From Bacillota bacterium (lineage in GTDB: Bacteria > Bacillota > Clostridia > Oscillospirales > Oscillospiraceae): a DNA stretch of 14,721 bases. The stretch lies in NCBI GenBank assembly GCA_023393155.1, contig JAEWML010000081.1, positions 1 through 14,721 on the forward strand, in the 5' to 3' direction. The translations under genes and the position numbers were made by a program. The notes under the pieces were generated by a model, which was not told where the DNA came from, made no database searches, and was given only the letters and a program-made list of their open reading frames with translations. Each line of letters begins with the position of its first letter. Position 1 is the stretch's first letter. Below are positions 1 through 6,302 of the stretch, piece by piece.

Positions 1-578
1 TCATACCGGATTCCGTGAACCCGCCCCTCATACAGCGCGTGGGACGAGGTTTCCATCACCACATGGGTGCAGTCCGCGTCCAGCATTTGGCGGAACAGCC
101 TGTGAAGTTCAAAGCTCTCCGGCGTGGTTCGCTCTGTGGGCAGGCTCTCTCCGCCGATCATGTTCTGGTTGGTGCCGATCAGGCCCACCTTCGCCCCCGC
201 CTCCTGCTCCAGAATGGCCTTGAGGAGATAAGTGGTGGTGGTCTTTCCGTTGGTGCCGGTGACGGCGGTCATCACCATTCGCTCCGCCGGGTGGCCGAAC
301 CAGTTGGCCCCCAGAACCGCCAGCGCCCGCCGGGACTCCTTCACCAGCACGAAGGGAATGTCTCCCTCCGGCTTCCTTTCACAGACGGCGCACACCGCGC
401 CTGCCTCCTGTGCCTTACCGATATAGGCGTGGCCGTCCATGGCATAGCCGCTGATGGCCACAAACAGGTCCCCTGCCTTCGTCTCCCGGGAATCATAGCT
501 GACACCCGAAAGCTCCATGTTTTCGTCCGCGTGAAGCTCCAGCACCTCCGCGCCGGCAAGCAAATCCTTTAATTTCAT
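1..578 (-). CDS. murE: MurE, UDP-MurNAc-tripeptide ligase (N-terminal 192 residues, cut by window edge)
   Basis: Cytoplasmic Mur ligase that adds the third stem-peptide residue to UDP-MurNAc-L-Ala-D-Glu using ATP. The visible part holds the N-terminal UDP-substrate domain (about residues 1-95, with the typical VSYDSRETKAGDLFVAI stretch at about 26-42). The central ATPase domain follows: P-loop GTNGKTTTT at 108-116, TTPES at 151-155 and METSSHAL at 175-182, which correspond to the MurE TTPE and MEVSSHAL signatures. The carbamylated lysine and the DNPR/DDPR-type motif that would separate meso-diaminopimelate from lysine enzymes lie beyond the window, so the amino acid added cannot be stated. 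The ATG at 576-578 has a purine-rich AAAGGGG about 11 bases upstream. It is the last visible gene of the dcw cluster, 113 bp after ftsI/spoVD, and that gap carries an inverted repeat and a possible own promoter. Confidence 0.96.
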   Translation of the reverse strand, partial: MKLKDLLAGAEVLELHADENMELSGVSYDSRETKAGDLFVAISGYAMDGHAYIGKAQEAGAVCAVCERKPEGDIPFVLVKESRRALAVLGANWFGHPAERMVMTAVTGTNGKTTTTYLLKAILEQEAGAKVGLIGTNQNMIGGESLPTERTTPESFELHRLFRQMLDADCTHVVMETSSHALYEGRVHGIRY

Positions 579-600
579 CTCTGAATACGCCCCTTTACAG

Positions 601-630
601 TGTGAAATGGTTGCAAATATACCATTCACA
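601..630. repeat. Inverted repeat in the ftsI-murE gap, candidate operator or hairpin
   Basis: TGTGAAATGGT (601-611) faces ACCATTCACA (621-630). The arms are complementary apart from one extra A in the left arm, around a 9-base AT-rich centre. The repeat ends about 22 bases before the murE start codon and has no T-run, so it is not an ordinary terminator. On the minus strand it overlaps TGGTATATT, which resembles an extended -10 element (TGn followed by TATATT), although no good -35 box sits 17 bp upstream. It could be a repressor site over a murE promoter, or an RNA hairpin in the leader. Confidence 0.4.
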
Positions 631-691
631 GTATATCCGGCGCGATTTGCAAAGTATACGGGAGAAGGTGCTCAAAACCATGCAAAACCTG

Positions 692-3091
692 TCAGTCCGC
701 CATACTTCCCTGCGCGCCAAGCTGCACGGTAATCACCGTTCCCGCCGGAACCTCCGCCCCGGGCGACACAGACTGGTTCAGGGCAAACACATTTCCGCTG
801 CTGGCGGAGGTGGCGCCCGACACCCGCATAATCAGTCCCGCGTTGGTAAGGGCCGCGTTTGCCTGCGCGGCGGTCATGCCCACCACCTTGGGGACCGAGC
901 TGGGTGTGTCGGGCTTTTCCTCGCCCAGATACAGGATGACCGACGCGCTGCCGGGAATAATGGAGCCGCCCAAGGGCGTCTGGTCGGTAACGGTTGGCCC
1001 CTCGCCCACGGTGCGGCAGGTAAAGCCAAGATTTGTAATCCGCTCCTTTGCCGCCTCCGCCGTCTGGCCCACTACGTTGGGCACGGTGATGTCCGCGCCC
1101 ACCATCTGCTCGGCGGTGTAGTCCGGCTCCACGCCCACATAGGGCAGAATTTCACCCATGACGGAGCTGGCGGTGGGCGCCACCATGTTGCCGCCGGAGA
1201 CGTAGACCCCGGTGTTTCGGCTGGGAGTGTCCATAGTGATAAGCATGATGACTTCCGGGTCGTCCGCCGGGGCAAAGCACATAAAGGACACCACAACTTC
1301 CCTGTCGGGGTTGCCGGTTTTGTCAGCGGTGCCGGTTTTTCCGCCCACGCGGTAGCCCACCACCTGCCCGTTTTTGCCGGTGCCGGAGGCCACCACGTAT
1401 TCAAGGCACTTGCGCACGGTGTCGGATGTCTCCTTGCTGACCACCTGACGCACGGGGGTGGAGTCGTGCTGATACTTGACGTTTCCCTGATCGTCCACCA
1501 CCTGCTCCACCAGATACGGCGTGCGCAGGTAGCCGCCGTTGATGGTGGCAGCCTGTGCGCGGATGACCTGAAGCGGCGTGACAGTGAAGGTCTGGCCGAA
1601 AGAATAGGAGGCCAGAGACACCACGTTGGTGCCAAAGTCCTTTTCGCTGGCGAACAGGCCGGTGGTTTCGCTGATTTCGTCGATACCGGTTTTCTCCATC
1701 AGGCCGAAGGACTTCAGATACTGATAATATTTCTCCGTTCCGATTTTCAGACCCATTGTAATAAAAGCCGGGTTGCAGGAGTTTCCGGTGGCCTTCATCA
1801 GATCCTGCAAACCGTGGCCCCTGTGGTTGGAGCAGTAGATGGGCTTGTTCCAGCCGGGCACCCGGATGGAGCCGGTGCAGTTGAAGGTGGAATTCAGGTT
1901 TACCAGCCCTTCCTCCAGCGCCGTTGCCAGCGTGACGGGCTTGAAGGTGGAGCCCGGCTCGTAAGTGTCGCTGATGCAGCGGTTGCGCCATTGCTCTCCC
2001 AGCGCCGCGCGGTTCACCTGACTGCGGGCGGCGGTGTATTCCTCGCTCCCCTCCGTAAGGCCGGCCAGCGCTTTCACCAAATCCTCCTCGGTCTGGGCTT
2101 TCAACTTTTTGTCATAGATGGTGAAGGGGTCGTTCAAATCAAAGGTGGGATAGGAGGCCATGGCAAGAATTCCGCCGGTCTTCACGTTCATGACAATGCC
2201 GGTTCCGCCGTTCTTCGCCCCGAATTTATCCACCATAGACTCAATGCCCTTTTCAAGGACCGACTGGACGCTCACATCCAGCGTCAGCATCAGGCTGTCT
2301 CCGTTTTTTGCGTCGTAATACTGCTCGTATTGATACAGCATATCCTCGCCGGTGTTGGTCTTGGCGGTGACGGTCAGGCCGGAGGTGCCCTCCAGCACAT
2401 CCTCATACTTGGCCTCCAGGCCGTACAGTCCCGTATTCTCGCTGCCTACAAACCCGATGACCTGCGAGGCCAGCGTTCCATAGGGGTAGTAGCGCTTGGA
2501 GTCGGCGTTAAGAAAAATACCCTGAAGCCGGACGGGGCGCTTGGAGGGGTCGCTGATGAGGATGGTCCTCCCATCCTCATCCAGCTTCGTCAAAGCATTT
2601 CCCTCATCGTCGATTTCCCCGTTGATAAAACGGCGAACCTCATCGGCGGTTTTTTGCTCCACCTTTTTCTTCAACTCGATGTACTGGGAGTGCGTATCCG
2701 CCATTTTGTCGAGAACGGCGGCCTCGTCAAGCTCCAGAATGCGGGCAAGGCCCCGGGCCACAAACTCCGGGTCCTGCGTGTCCTTGCTGTTTTCAATATC
2801 CCGGGGAGAAATGCACACCGTCTCCGCCGAGGCGGAAACCGCCATGATTTCCCCGTTTTTGTCGTAAATCGCGCCTCGGGAGGCGGTGACCACCGCGCTG
2901 CGGGTCTGTTGGGCCACGGCCTTTTCCTGAAGCTCCTCGTGCCGCACAATTTGCAGATTGTACAGCTTGAACAGCAGCGCCACAAACACCGCAATGCCCA
3001 AAAGTCCCATCATCAGCACCGTCCGGTTTCGGACGGTCTGGTTTGCCCAGCGGGCGGCGTCGCTTTTTCTGCGTTTGCCTGGCTTTGTCAT
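692..3091 (-). CDS. ftsI/spoVD: Class B penicillin-binding protein with two PASTA domains (FtsI/PBP2B or SpoVD)
   Basis: Membrane-anchored peptidoglycan transpeptidase of 799 aa. A short basic cytoplasmic tail is followed by one membrane segment (about 26-43), a PBP dimerisation domain (about 66-250) and a transpeptidase domain (about 290-650). The active-site motifs are STFK (S381), SCN (438-440) and KTGT (585-588). Two PASTA domains follow at about 668-724 and 732-792. A charged insert at about 329-366 interrupts the start of the transpeptidase domain. C420 and C439 are 19 residues apart, with C439 inside the SxN motif, which recalls the regulatory disulphide of Bacillus subtilis SpoVD. Two PASTA domains are more typical of PBP2B-like enzymes, so division versus sporulation use is unresolved; many Clostridia have one such gene here. 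The ATG at 3089-3091 is preceded by GGATGGAGG at about 6 bases. The gene is flanked by ftsL-like and murE. Confidence 0.95.
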   Translation of the reverse strand: MTKPGKRRKSDAARWANQTVRNRTVLMMGLLGIAVFVALLFKLYNLQIVRHEELQEKAVAQQTRSAVVTASRGAIYDKNGEIMAVSASAETVCISPRDIENSKDTQDPEFVARGLARILELDEAAVLDKMADTHSQYIELKKKVEQKTADEVRRFINGEIDDEGNALTKLDEDGRTILISDPSKRPVRLQGIFLNADSKRYYPYGTLASQVIGFVGSENTGLYGLEAKYEDVLEGTSGLTVTAKTNTGEDMLYQYEQYYDAKNGDSLMLTLDVSVQSVLEKGIESMVDKFGAKNGGTGIVMNVKTGGILAMASYPTFDLNDPFTIYDKKLKAQTEEDLVKALAGLTEGSEEYTAARSQVNRAALGEQWRNRCISDTYEPGSTFKPVTLATALEEGLVNLNSTFNCTGSIRVPGWNKPIYCSNHRGHGLQDLMKATGNSCNPAFITMGLKIGTEKYYQYLKSFGLMEKTGIDEISETTGLFASEKDFGTNVVSLASYSFGQTFTVTPLQVIRAQAATINGGYLRTPYLVEQVVDDQGNVKYQHDSTPVRQVVSKETSDTVRKCLEYVVASGTGKNGQVVGYRVGGKTGTADKTGNPDREVVVSFMCFAPADDPEVIMLITMDTPSRNTGVYVSGGNMVAPTASSVMGEILPYVGVEPDYTAEQMVGADITVPNVVGQTAEAAKERITNLGFTCRTVGEGPTVTDQTPLGGSIIPGSASVILYLGEEKPDTPSSVPKVVGMTAAQANAALTNAGLIMRVSGATSASSGNVFALNQSVSPGAEVPAGTVITVQLGAQGSMAD

Positions 3092-3113
3092 TGATATCCT
3101 CCATCCTGAAAAC

Positions 3114-3135
3114 GACGCAGGGCGCTTTTTGCGTC
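3114..3135 (-). other. Small hairpin in the ftsI/spoVD leader
   Basis: GACGCA (3114-3119) pairs with TGCGTC (3130-3135) around a 10-base loop, between the larger hairpin at 3149-3183 and the ftsI/spoVD ribosome binding site. It has no U-tract, so it is not a canonical terminator. It may only add structure to the intercistronic RNA. Confidence 0.35.
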
Positions 3136-3148
3136 CCGATAAGGTTCA

Positions 3149-3183
3149 GGGAGTAAGAAGGAGCGGTCCTCCTTCTTACTCCC
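3149..3183 (-). other. Strong intercistronic hairpin between ftsL-like gene and ftsI/spoVD
   Basis: A perfect 15-bp inverted repeat, GGGAGTAAGAAGGAG (3149-3163) against CTCCTTCTTACTCCC (3169-3183), with a 5-base loop. It sits in the 112-bp gap after the ftsL-like stop codon. On the transcript no run of U follows, so intrinsic termination is doubtful. A transcript-processing or mRNA-stabilising stem, a weak attenuator or a small dispersed repeat are all possible. The ftsI/spoVD ribosome binding site lies further downstream and is not inside the stem. Confidence 0.6.
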
Positions 3184-3203
3184 CCTGTTCACTGTATTGC
3201 GCC

Positions 3204-3767
3204 TCAGTCGAAATATTCCACCACCGCGTAAACGCCGTGGTTCAGCGAAGCCGCAAGCCGCTCCAGCAGCCCCGCCTCTTTTTCCTTGTACACCACGGCG
3301 CTGTCTCCGCCGCTGAGGTCCAGATAATAGGTCTGGCCGCTGCCGGGCTTGGCCATACCGGCGGACTCCGCCGCCTTTTTCACCGTGTCCAGATCGAACA
3401 TCTGGGCGTACTGCGCGGTGAGAATCACCTTTTCGGTTTGAAGCTGGGACAGTTCCTTGTTCAAAGCCACCACGTCGCTGGACAGGCTTGTAAGCTGCAC
3501 ATAGCACAGCAGCGTCATCACCGCCAGCGCCGCCACGGCGCAAAAGCTCAGCAACGTCAGAAATGAAACGTGCTGCCGTTCCCGGACCTGCACCGAAGCG
3601 GCAGAACGTACCTGAGGGGCAGGCGCGGCCTCTTCCCGCCGCCGGGGCAATTCCCCCGCGTGGGACAACTGGCGCTCCCGCAGCTCAAAGTCCAGATCAT
3701 ATGCCAGATTGCCGTTTGTCGCCCCTCGCCGGGGATAGCGCAAATCCCGCGCCGCCGCAGCCGCCAT
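3204..3767 (-). CDS. ftsL: FtsL-like bitopic division protein with a long cytoplasmic tail
   Basis: A 187-aa single-pass membrane protein in the position normally held by ftsL, between rsmH and the class B PBP. It has an arginine- and alanine-rich N-terminal cytoplasmic region (1-65), one membrane helix (about 68-90) and a predicted coiled coil (about 91-125, from SLSSDVVALNKELSQL onwards). An extracellular tail to 187 follows, including DLDTVKKAAESAGMAKPG, the short segment after the coiled coil typical of FtsL/DivIC proteins. By family knowledge such proteins pair with DivIC/FtsB and help recruit and activate the FtsW-FtsI synthase; here this is inferred from topology and synteny, because FtsL sequences are poorly conserved. 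The tail before the helix is longer than in many FtsL proteins. The ATG at 3765-3767 has AGGAGG about 8 bases upstream. The 71-bp gap before the gene contains a short GC hairpin (3805-3817). Confidence 0.82.
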   Translation of the reverse strand: MAAAAARDLRYPRRGATNGNLAYDLDFELRERQLSHAGELPRRREEAAPAPQVRSAASVQVRERQHVSFLTLLSFCAVAALAVMTLLCYVQLTSLSSDVVALNKELSQLQTEKVILTAQYAQMFDLDTVKKAAESAGMAKPGSGQTYYLDLSGGDSAVVYKEKEAGLLERLAASLNHGVYAVVEYFD

Positions 3768-3838
3768 GCCTATGCCTCCTATCCTTTATATTTCACACAC
3801 AGTTCGCGCTTCGCGCGTTTTCAGGGAACGCCGTCTCC

Positions 3839-4012
3839 CTAATCTTCCTTCTCCGCAAGCACCGGACTCCCGTCCCGGTCCAGCAGCGGCGTTAAGCCCG
3901 CCGCGCTGCCGCTGCGGTGGAACAAATAGTGTACGCCCGTCTCATGGTCCACCCAAATCTCCGTCTGAGTCAGAGTTCCCTGGGTATAAATCTCCTCAAA
4001 TCTGGGCCTCAT
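3839..4012 (-). CDS. Small DUF6440-like protein (57 aa)
   Basis: A tiny soluble protein encoded inside the dcw cluster, 29 bp after rsmH and 71 bp before the ftsL-like gene. It starts MRPRFEEIYTQGTLTQTEIW and continues with VDHETGVHYLFHRSG (about 21-35) and GLTPLLDRDGSPVL (about 39-52). The pattern of E-IY-G, a 'VD-ETGV-YLF' strand pair, then 'GLTPLLD-DG-PV' matches what I recall of the DUF6440 family of small Firmicutes proteins, whose function is unknown. There is no signal peptide or membrane segment. The start was placed at the ATG at 4010-4012 because AAAGGAG lies 8 bases upstream. The open frame extends further upstream, but that part runs over the end of rsmH and reads as noise. Family assignment is from memory and unverified; that it is a real gene is well supported by the ribosome binding site and spacing. 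Confidence 0.8.
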   Translation of the reverse strand: MRPRFEEIYTQGTLTQTEIWVDHETGVHYLFHRSGSAAGLTPLLDRDGSPVLAEKED

Positions 4013-4041
4013 ACCGTCCGCTCCTTTCGCATTCCGCGCCG

Positions 4042-4980
4042 TCACGGCCCGCATTTCTCCGCCACACGGAGCTTCGCGCTGCGGGCGCGGGGGTTTTCCG
4101 CCAGCTCCTCCTCGCCGGGGACAATGGGCTTGCGGGCCAGAATCTTCAGCTTCGGCTTGTTGCCGCAAACGCATACCGGAAACTCCGGCGGGCACGTACA
4201 GCCCCGGGCCTGCGCCAGCAGGGCCCGCTTGATTATGCGGTCTTCCAGAGAATGAAACGTAATCACCGCCAGCCTTCCCTCGGGGGCAAGAACCTCCGCG
4301 GCAGCCTCCGTCATGGGCTCCAGCGCGTCCAGCTCGCCGTTGACGGCGATGCGGACGGCCTGAAAGCTCCGCTTGGCGGGGTGCTGCTTTTCCCGGAGGG
4401 CCTTGGACGGCATGGCGGACTTGATCAGCTCCACCAGCTCCAGAGTGGTTTCCACGGGCCTGTCCTCCCTTGCGCGGACAATGGCCCGGGCGATGGCGGG
4501 AGCGTACCGCTCCTCGCCGTAGTCATAAAGAATGCGCCGCAGCTCGTCCTCGCTCCACTCGTTCACCACCCGGCGGGCGGTGAGGTGGGCGGAAGCGTCC
4601 ATCCGCATGTCCAGCGGCGCGTCGTGCATGTAGGAAAAGCCGCGGGCCGCGTCGTCCAGTTGAGGAGACGACACGCCCAAATCAAACAGCAATCCGTCCG
4701 CGGCGGAAACGCCGCAGCTTTTCAGGATCTCCGCAAGCTCGGAAAAATTGCCCCGGACCAGCGTCACCCGGTCCAGCCAGGGAGCCAGCCGTTCCTTCGC
4801 GGCGTCAATGGCGGCCCCATCCCGGTCAATGCAGATCAGCCGCCCGGTTGTCAGCCTTTGGGCAATCTCTTTTGAGTGCCCGGCGCGGCCAAGGGTCCCG
4901 TCCACGTAGATTCCGTCGGGACGGATGTTCAATGCCTCGATGCTCTCTTTGAGCAGCACGGGCTTATGCAAATACTCCAT
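4042..4980 (-). CDS. rsmH: RsmH (MraW), 16S rRNA cytosine-1402 N4-methyltransferase
   Basis: A 312-aa, SAM-dependent methyltransferase that modifies N4 of C1402 in the P-site region of 16S rRNA, acting on the small ribosomal subunit. It begins with MEYLHKPVLLKE (HxPVLL-type start) and has the SAM loop DGTLGRAGHS (27-36). ICIDRDGAAI follows at 49-58, and LLFDLGVSSPQLDDAARGFS at 97-116. The C-terminal part has ITFHSLEDRIIKR (240-252) and the cysteine-rich loop CTCPPEFPVCVCG (261-273). The length is normal for the family. The start at 4980 lies 1 bp after the mraZ stop, so translation is probably coupled to mraZ. It is the second gene of the dcw operon and would be controlled by the mraZ promoter and operator. 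Confidence 0.98.
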   Translation of the reverse strand: MEYLHKPVLLKESIEALNIRPDGIYVDGTLGRAGHSKEIAQRLTTGRLICIDRDGAAIDAAKERLAPWLDRVTLVRGNFSELAEILKSCGVSAADGLLFDLGVSSPQLDDAARGFSYMHDAPLDMRMDASAHLTARRVVNEWSEDELRRILYDYGEERYAPAIARAIVRAREDRPVETTLELVELIKSAMPSKALREKQHPAKRSFQAVRIAVNGELDALEPMTEAAAEVLAPEGRLAVITFHSLEDRIIKRALLAQARGCTCPPEFPVCVCGNKPKLKILARKPIVPGEEELAENPRARSAKLRVAEKCGP

Positions 4981-4981
4981 A

Positions 4982-5398
4982 TCAGAAATCCAGCTCTTCC
5001 ATGGCGGAGAGCATGTTGCCGCTCTCCAGCTCCTGCTTCTCCAGCTCCTGCCAGGTGGCGCTGTCCCAAATCTCCGCGCGGGAGCTTACGCCGATGACCG
5101 ACACGTCCTTTTTCAAGCGGGCGTATTCCCGCAGCTTCTGCGGAATCAGAATGCGGCCCTGCCCGTCCGGCTCGCAGCGGACGGCATTGGAAAACAGCGG
5201 GCGCAGGGCGCGGGCCTTGGAATAGGGCAGCGCCTCAAATTTCTCGGTCAGCCGCGCCCAGCTCTCGTCGGAATAAATGGTCAGACAAGGGTCGGGGCCG
5301 ATGGTGACGTAAAACACGTCCCCCAGCTCCTCTCGCAGCTTGGCAGGGATGGCCAGACGGCCCTTGGCGTCGATTGTGTGCTGATTGGTTCCCGTCAT
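4982..5398 (-). CDS. mraZ: MraZ, transcriptional regulator of the dcw cluster
   Basis: A 138-aa protein made of two tandem AbrB-like MraZ half-domains. Each half has its signature: DAKGRLAIPAKLRE (10-23) and DGQGRILIPQKLRE (78-91). Members form ring-shaped oligomers that bind short direct repeats upstream of their own gene and repress, or tune, the dcw operon. Here the DNA between promoter and gene contains four 10-bp repeats that fit this. The length is close to the usual 140-150 aa. The ATG at 5396-5398 is preceded by AAGGGGAGGG about 10 bases upstream. It is the first gene of the dcw operon and is followed after 1 bp by rsmH. Confidence 0.97.
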   Translation of the reverse strand: MTGTNQHTIDAKGRLAIPAKLREELGDVFYVTIGPDPCLTIYSDESWARLTEKFEALPYSKARALRPLFSNAVRCEPDGQGRILIPQKLREYARLKKDVSVIGVSSRAEIWDSATWQELEKQELESGNMLSAMEELDF

Positions 5399-5440
5399 CG
5401 GCGCGGTCCCTCCCCTTCATTTTGTGGGATTGAGGTGGAC

Positions 5441-5480
5441 TTTTCACCACTTGTCACCTATTATCACCACTTGCCCCCAC
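5441..5480 (-). promoter_or_regulatory. Probable MraZ operator: four 10-bp direct repeats
   Basis: On the plus strand the four consecutive blocks are TTTTCACCAC, TTGTCACCTA, TTATCACCAC and TTGCCCCCAC, each exactly 10 bp. On the coding strand each unit reads approximately GTGGTGANAA. MraZ is known to bind short direct repeats with about one helical turn of spacing in the leader of its own operon. The array starts about 12 bp downstream of the -10 box and ends 42 bp before the mraZ ATG, so bound protein could block initiation or early elongation. The binding itself is inferred. Confidence 0.82.
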
Positions 5481-5491
5481 TCACATCTCTG

Positions 5492-5520
5492 AGTATAATC
5501 AAACTTCCGTGGAATTGCAA
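5492..5520 (-). promoter_or_regulatory. Sigma-A-type promoter of the dcw operon
   Basis: On the minus strand TTGCAA (5515-5520) and TATACT (5492-5497) are separated by 17 bp, with a TG two bases before the -10 box. The DNA around and upstream is AT-rich compared with the neighbouring genes. Transcription would begin near 5485 and enter mraZ after passing the repeat array. Confidence 0.8.
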
Positions 5521-5633
5521 GAGGTTTTTTGGAATCTTTGAATGGATATAATTCTGTTCTTTTGCTGGTTTTTGACGAAAATCGGGTATTTTGAAACAGA
5601 TGTTCCAAAGCGTTGCATTTGTTGACATAAAGC

Positions 5634-5677
5634 AAAAAAGTTCCCCAACACAACATGTTGTGTTGGGGAACTTTTTT
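5634..5677 (-). terminator. Perfect-palindrome rho-independent terminator after the coaD operon
   Basis: A 44-bp perfect palindrome with 22-base arms centred between 5655 and 5656. The core is AGTTCCCCAACACAACA and its complement, flanked by six A on one side and seven T on the other. Read on the minus strand it is a strong stem followed by a U-tract, ending the rarD-rsmD-coaD operon about 75 bp after its last gene. It could also stop plus-strand transcription. It insulates the mraZ promoter about 115 bp downstream. The rest of the 353-bp gene-free stretch (5399-5751) holds the mraZ leader and promoter plus AT-rich DNA with no further recognisable element. Confidence 0.93.
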
Positions 5678-5751
5678 TAAAGACTCACACACCAGATACG
5701 GGAATTTGTGCAAAATCCCATGTGCCGTCCTAGTGATTTTTCACAAATTTT

Positions 5752-6297
5752 TCAGGCTTCCTCCTGCTGGGGATCGCCGTTCGTTCCCTCGTCGGGATTG
5801 TCCAGACGGCGGCGCTGCTCCTGCATCTTGTTGGCGGAAACGCTGCGGAAGCGGATGCGGGACTGCTTCACCTCGTCCAGCGCCATGGAAATGGCCTCCT
5901 CCGTGCGGGCCAGCGCGTCCTCGGCGTATTCGTTGGCCACCTGATAAAGACGCTTGGACCGCTCCTCGGCGTTGCTGACGATGGTCTGCGCCTTCTGCCG
6001 GGCGGCGGTGAGAACCTCGCTGTCGGACACCTTGGCCTTGACCTCCAGCTCCGCCTGACGCATCATGCGCTCCACGTCCCGCTTCGCGTCCTCCACGAAT
6101 TTGTCCCGGGCGGCCAGCAGCTCCTGTGCCCGCTTGATTTCGATGGGAAGCTGGGCGCGCAGCTCGTCCAGCAGGTCCAACAGCTCATCCCGGTCCACCA
6201 TGCTCATATTGGGCTTCAGCGCCGGGGATTTCGCGTCTTCGATCTGCTCGTAGAGCATATCGATCAGGCGGCTCACGTCATTTGTATTGTTGGCCAT
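5752..6297 (-). CDS. Coiled-coil protein of unknown function, coaD-linked clostridial family
   Basis: A 181-aa, highly charged, almost wholly helical protein. The N-terminus (NDVSRLIDMLYEQIEDAK) is followed by a segment rich in D/E/L (about 35-60, RDELLDLLDELRAQLP). A long heptad-like helix then runs over about 55-150. The tail is disordered and glutamine/glutamate rich. No catalytic motif, signal peptide or membrane helix is visible. Similar proteins next to coaD in Clostridia are often labelled 'ATPase' or V-type ATPase subunit H-like, probably only because of coiled-coil similarity; a scaffold or DivIVA/NtpH-like role is possible but unproven. A GTG start at 6306 is open, but AGAGGGAG (6308-6315) would be almost adjacent to it. 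That motif lies 10 bases from the ATG at 6295-6297, so the ATG is preferred. It is the last gene of its operon, 5 bp after coaD. Confidence 0.85.
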   Translation of the reverse strand: MANNTNDVSRLIDMLYEQIEDAKSPALKPNMSMVDRDELLDLLDELRAQLPIEIKRAQELLAARDKFVEDAKRDVERMMRQAELEVKAKVSDSEVLTAARQKAQTIVSNAEERSKRLYQVANEYAEDALARTEEAISMALDEVKQSRIRFRSVSANKMQEQRRRLDNPDEGTNGDPQQEEA

Positions 6298-6302
6298 CGG
6301 CT

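Noticed and set aside
602..3094. An 830-codon open frame on the plus strand
   Set aside because: It lies opposite ftsI/spoVD, whose motifs are unmistakable. The plus-strand product is rich in H, G, R and A with no domain, as expected for an antisense frame in GC-rich DNA.
3766..4875. A 369-codon plus-strand open frame
   Set aside because: It covers the DUF6440-like gene and most of rsmH on the opposite strand and shows no recognisable domain or ribosome binding site.
5622..5627. TTGACA on the plus strand as a -35 box
   Set aside because: No -10 sequence occurs about 17 bp downstream (that DNA is the terminator palindrome) and no plus-strand gene follows.
5444..5713. An 89-codon minus-strand open frame in the mraZ upstream region
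   Set aside because: It runs through the perfect-palindrome terminator, the mraZ promoter and part of the repeat array, and has no ribosome binding site or family resemblance.
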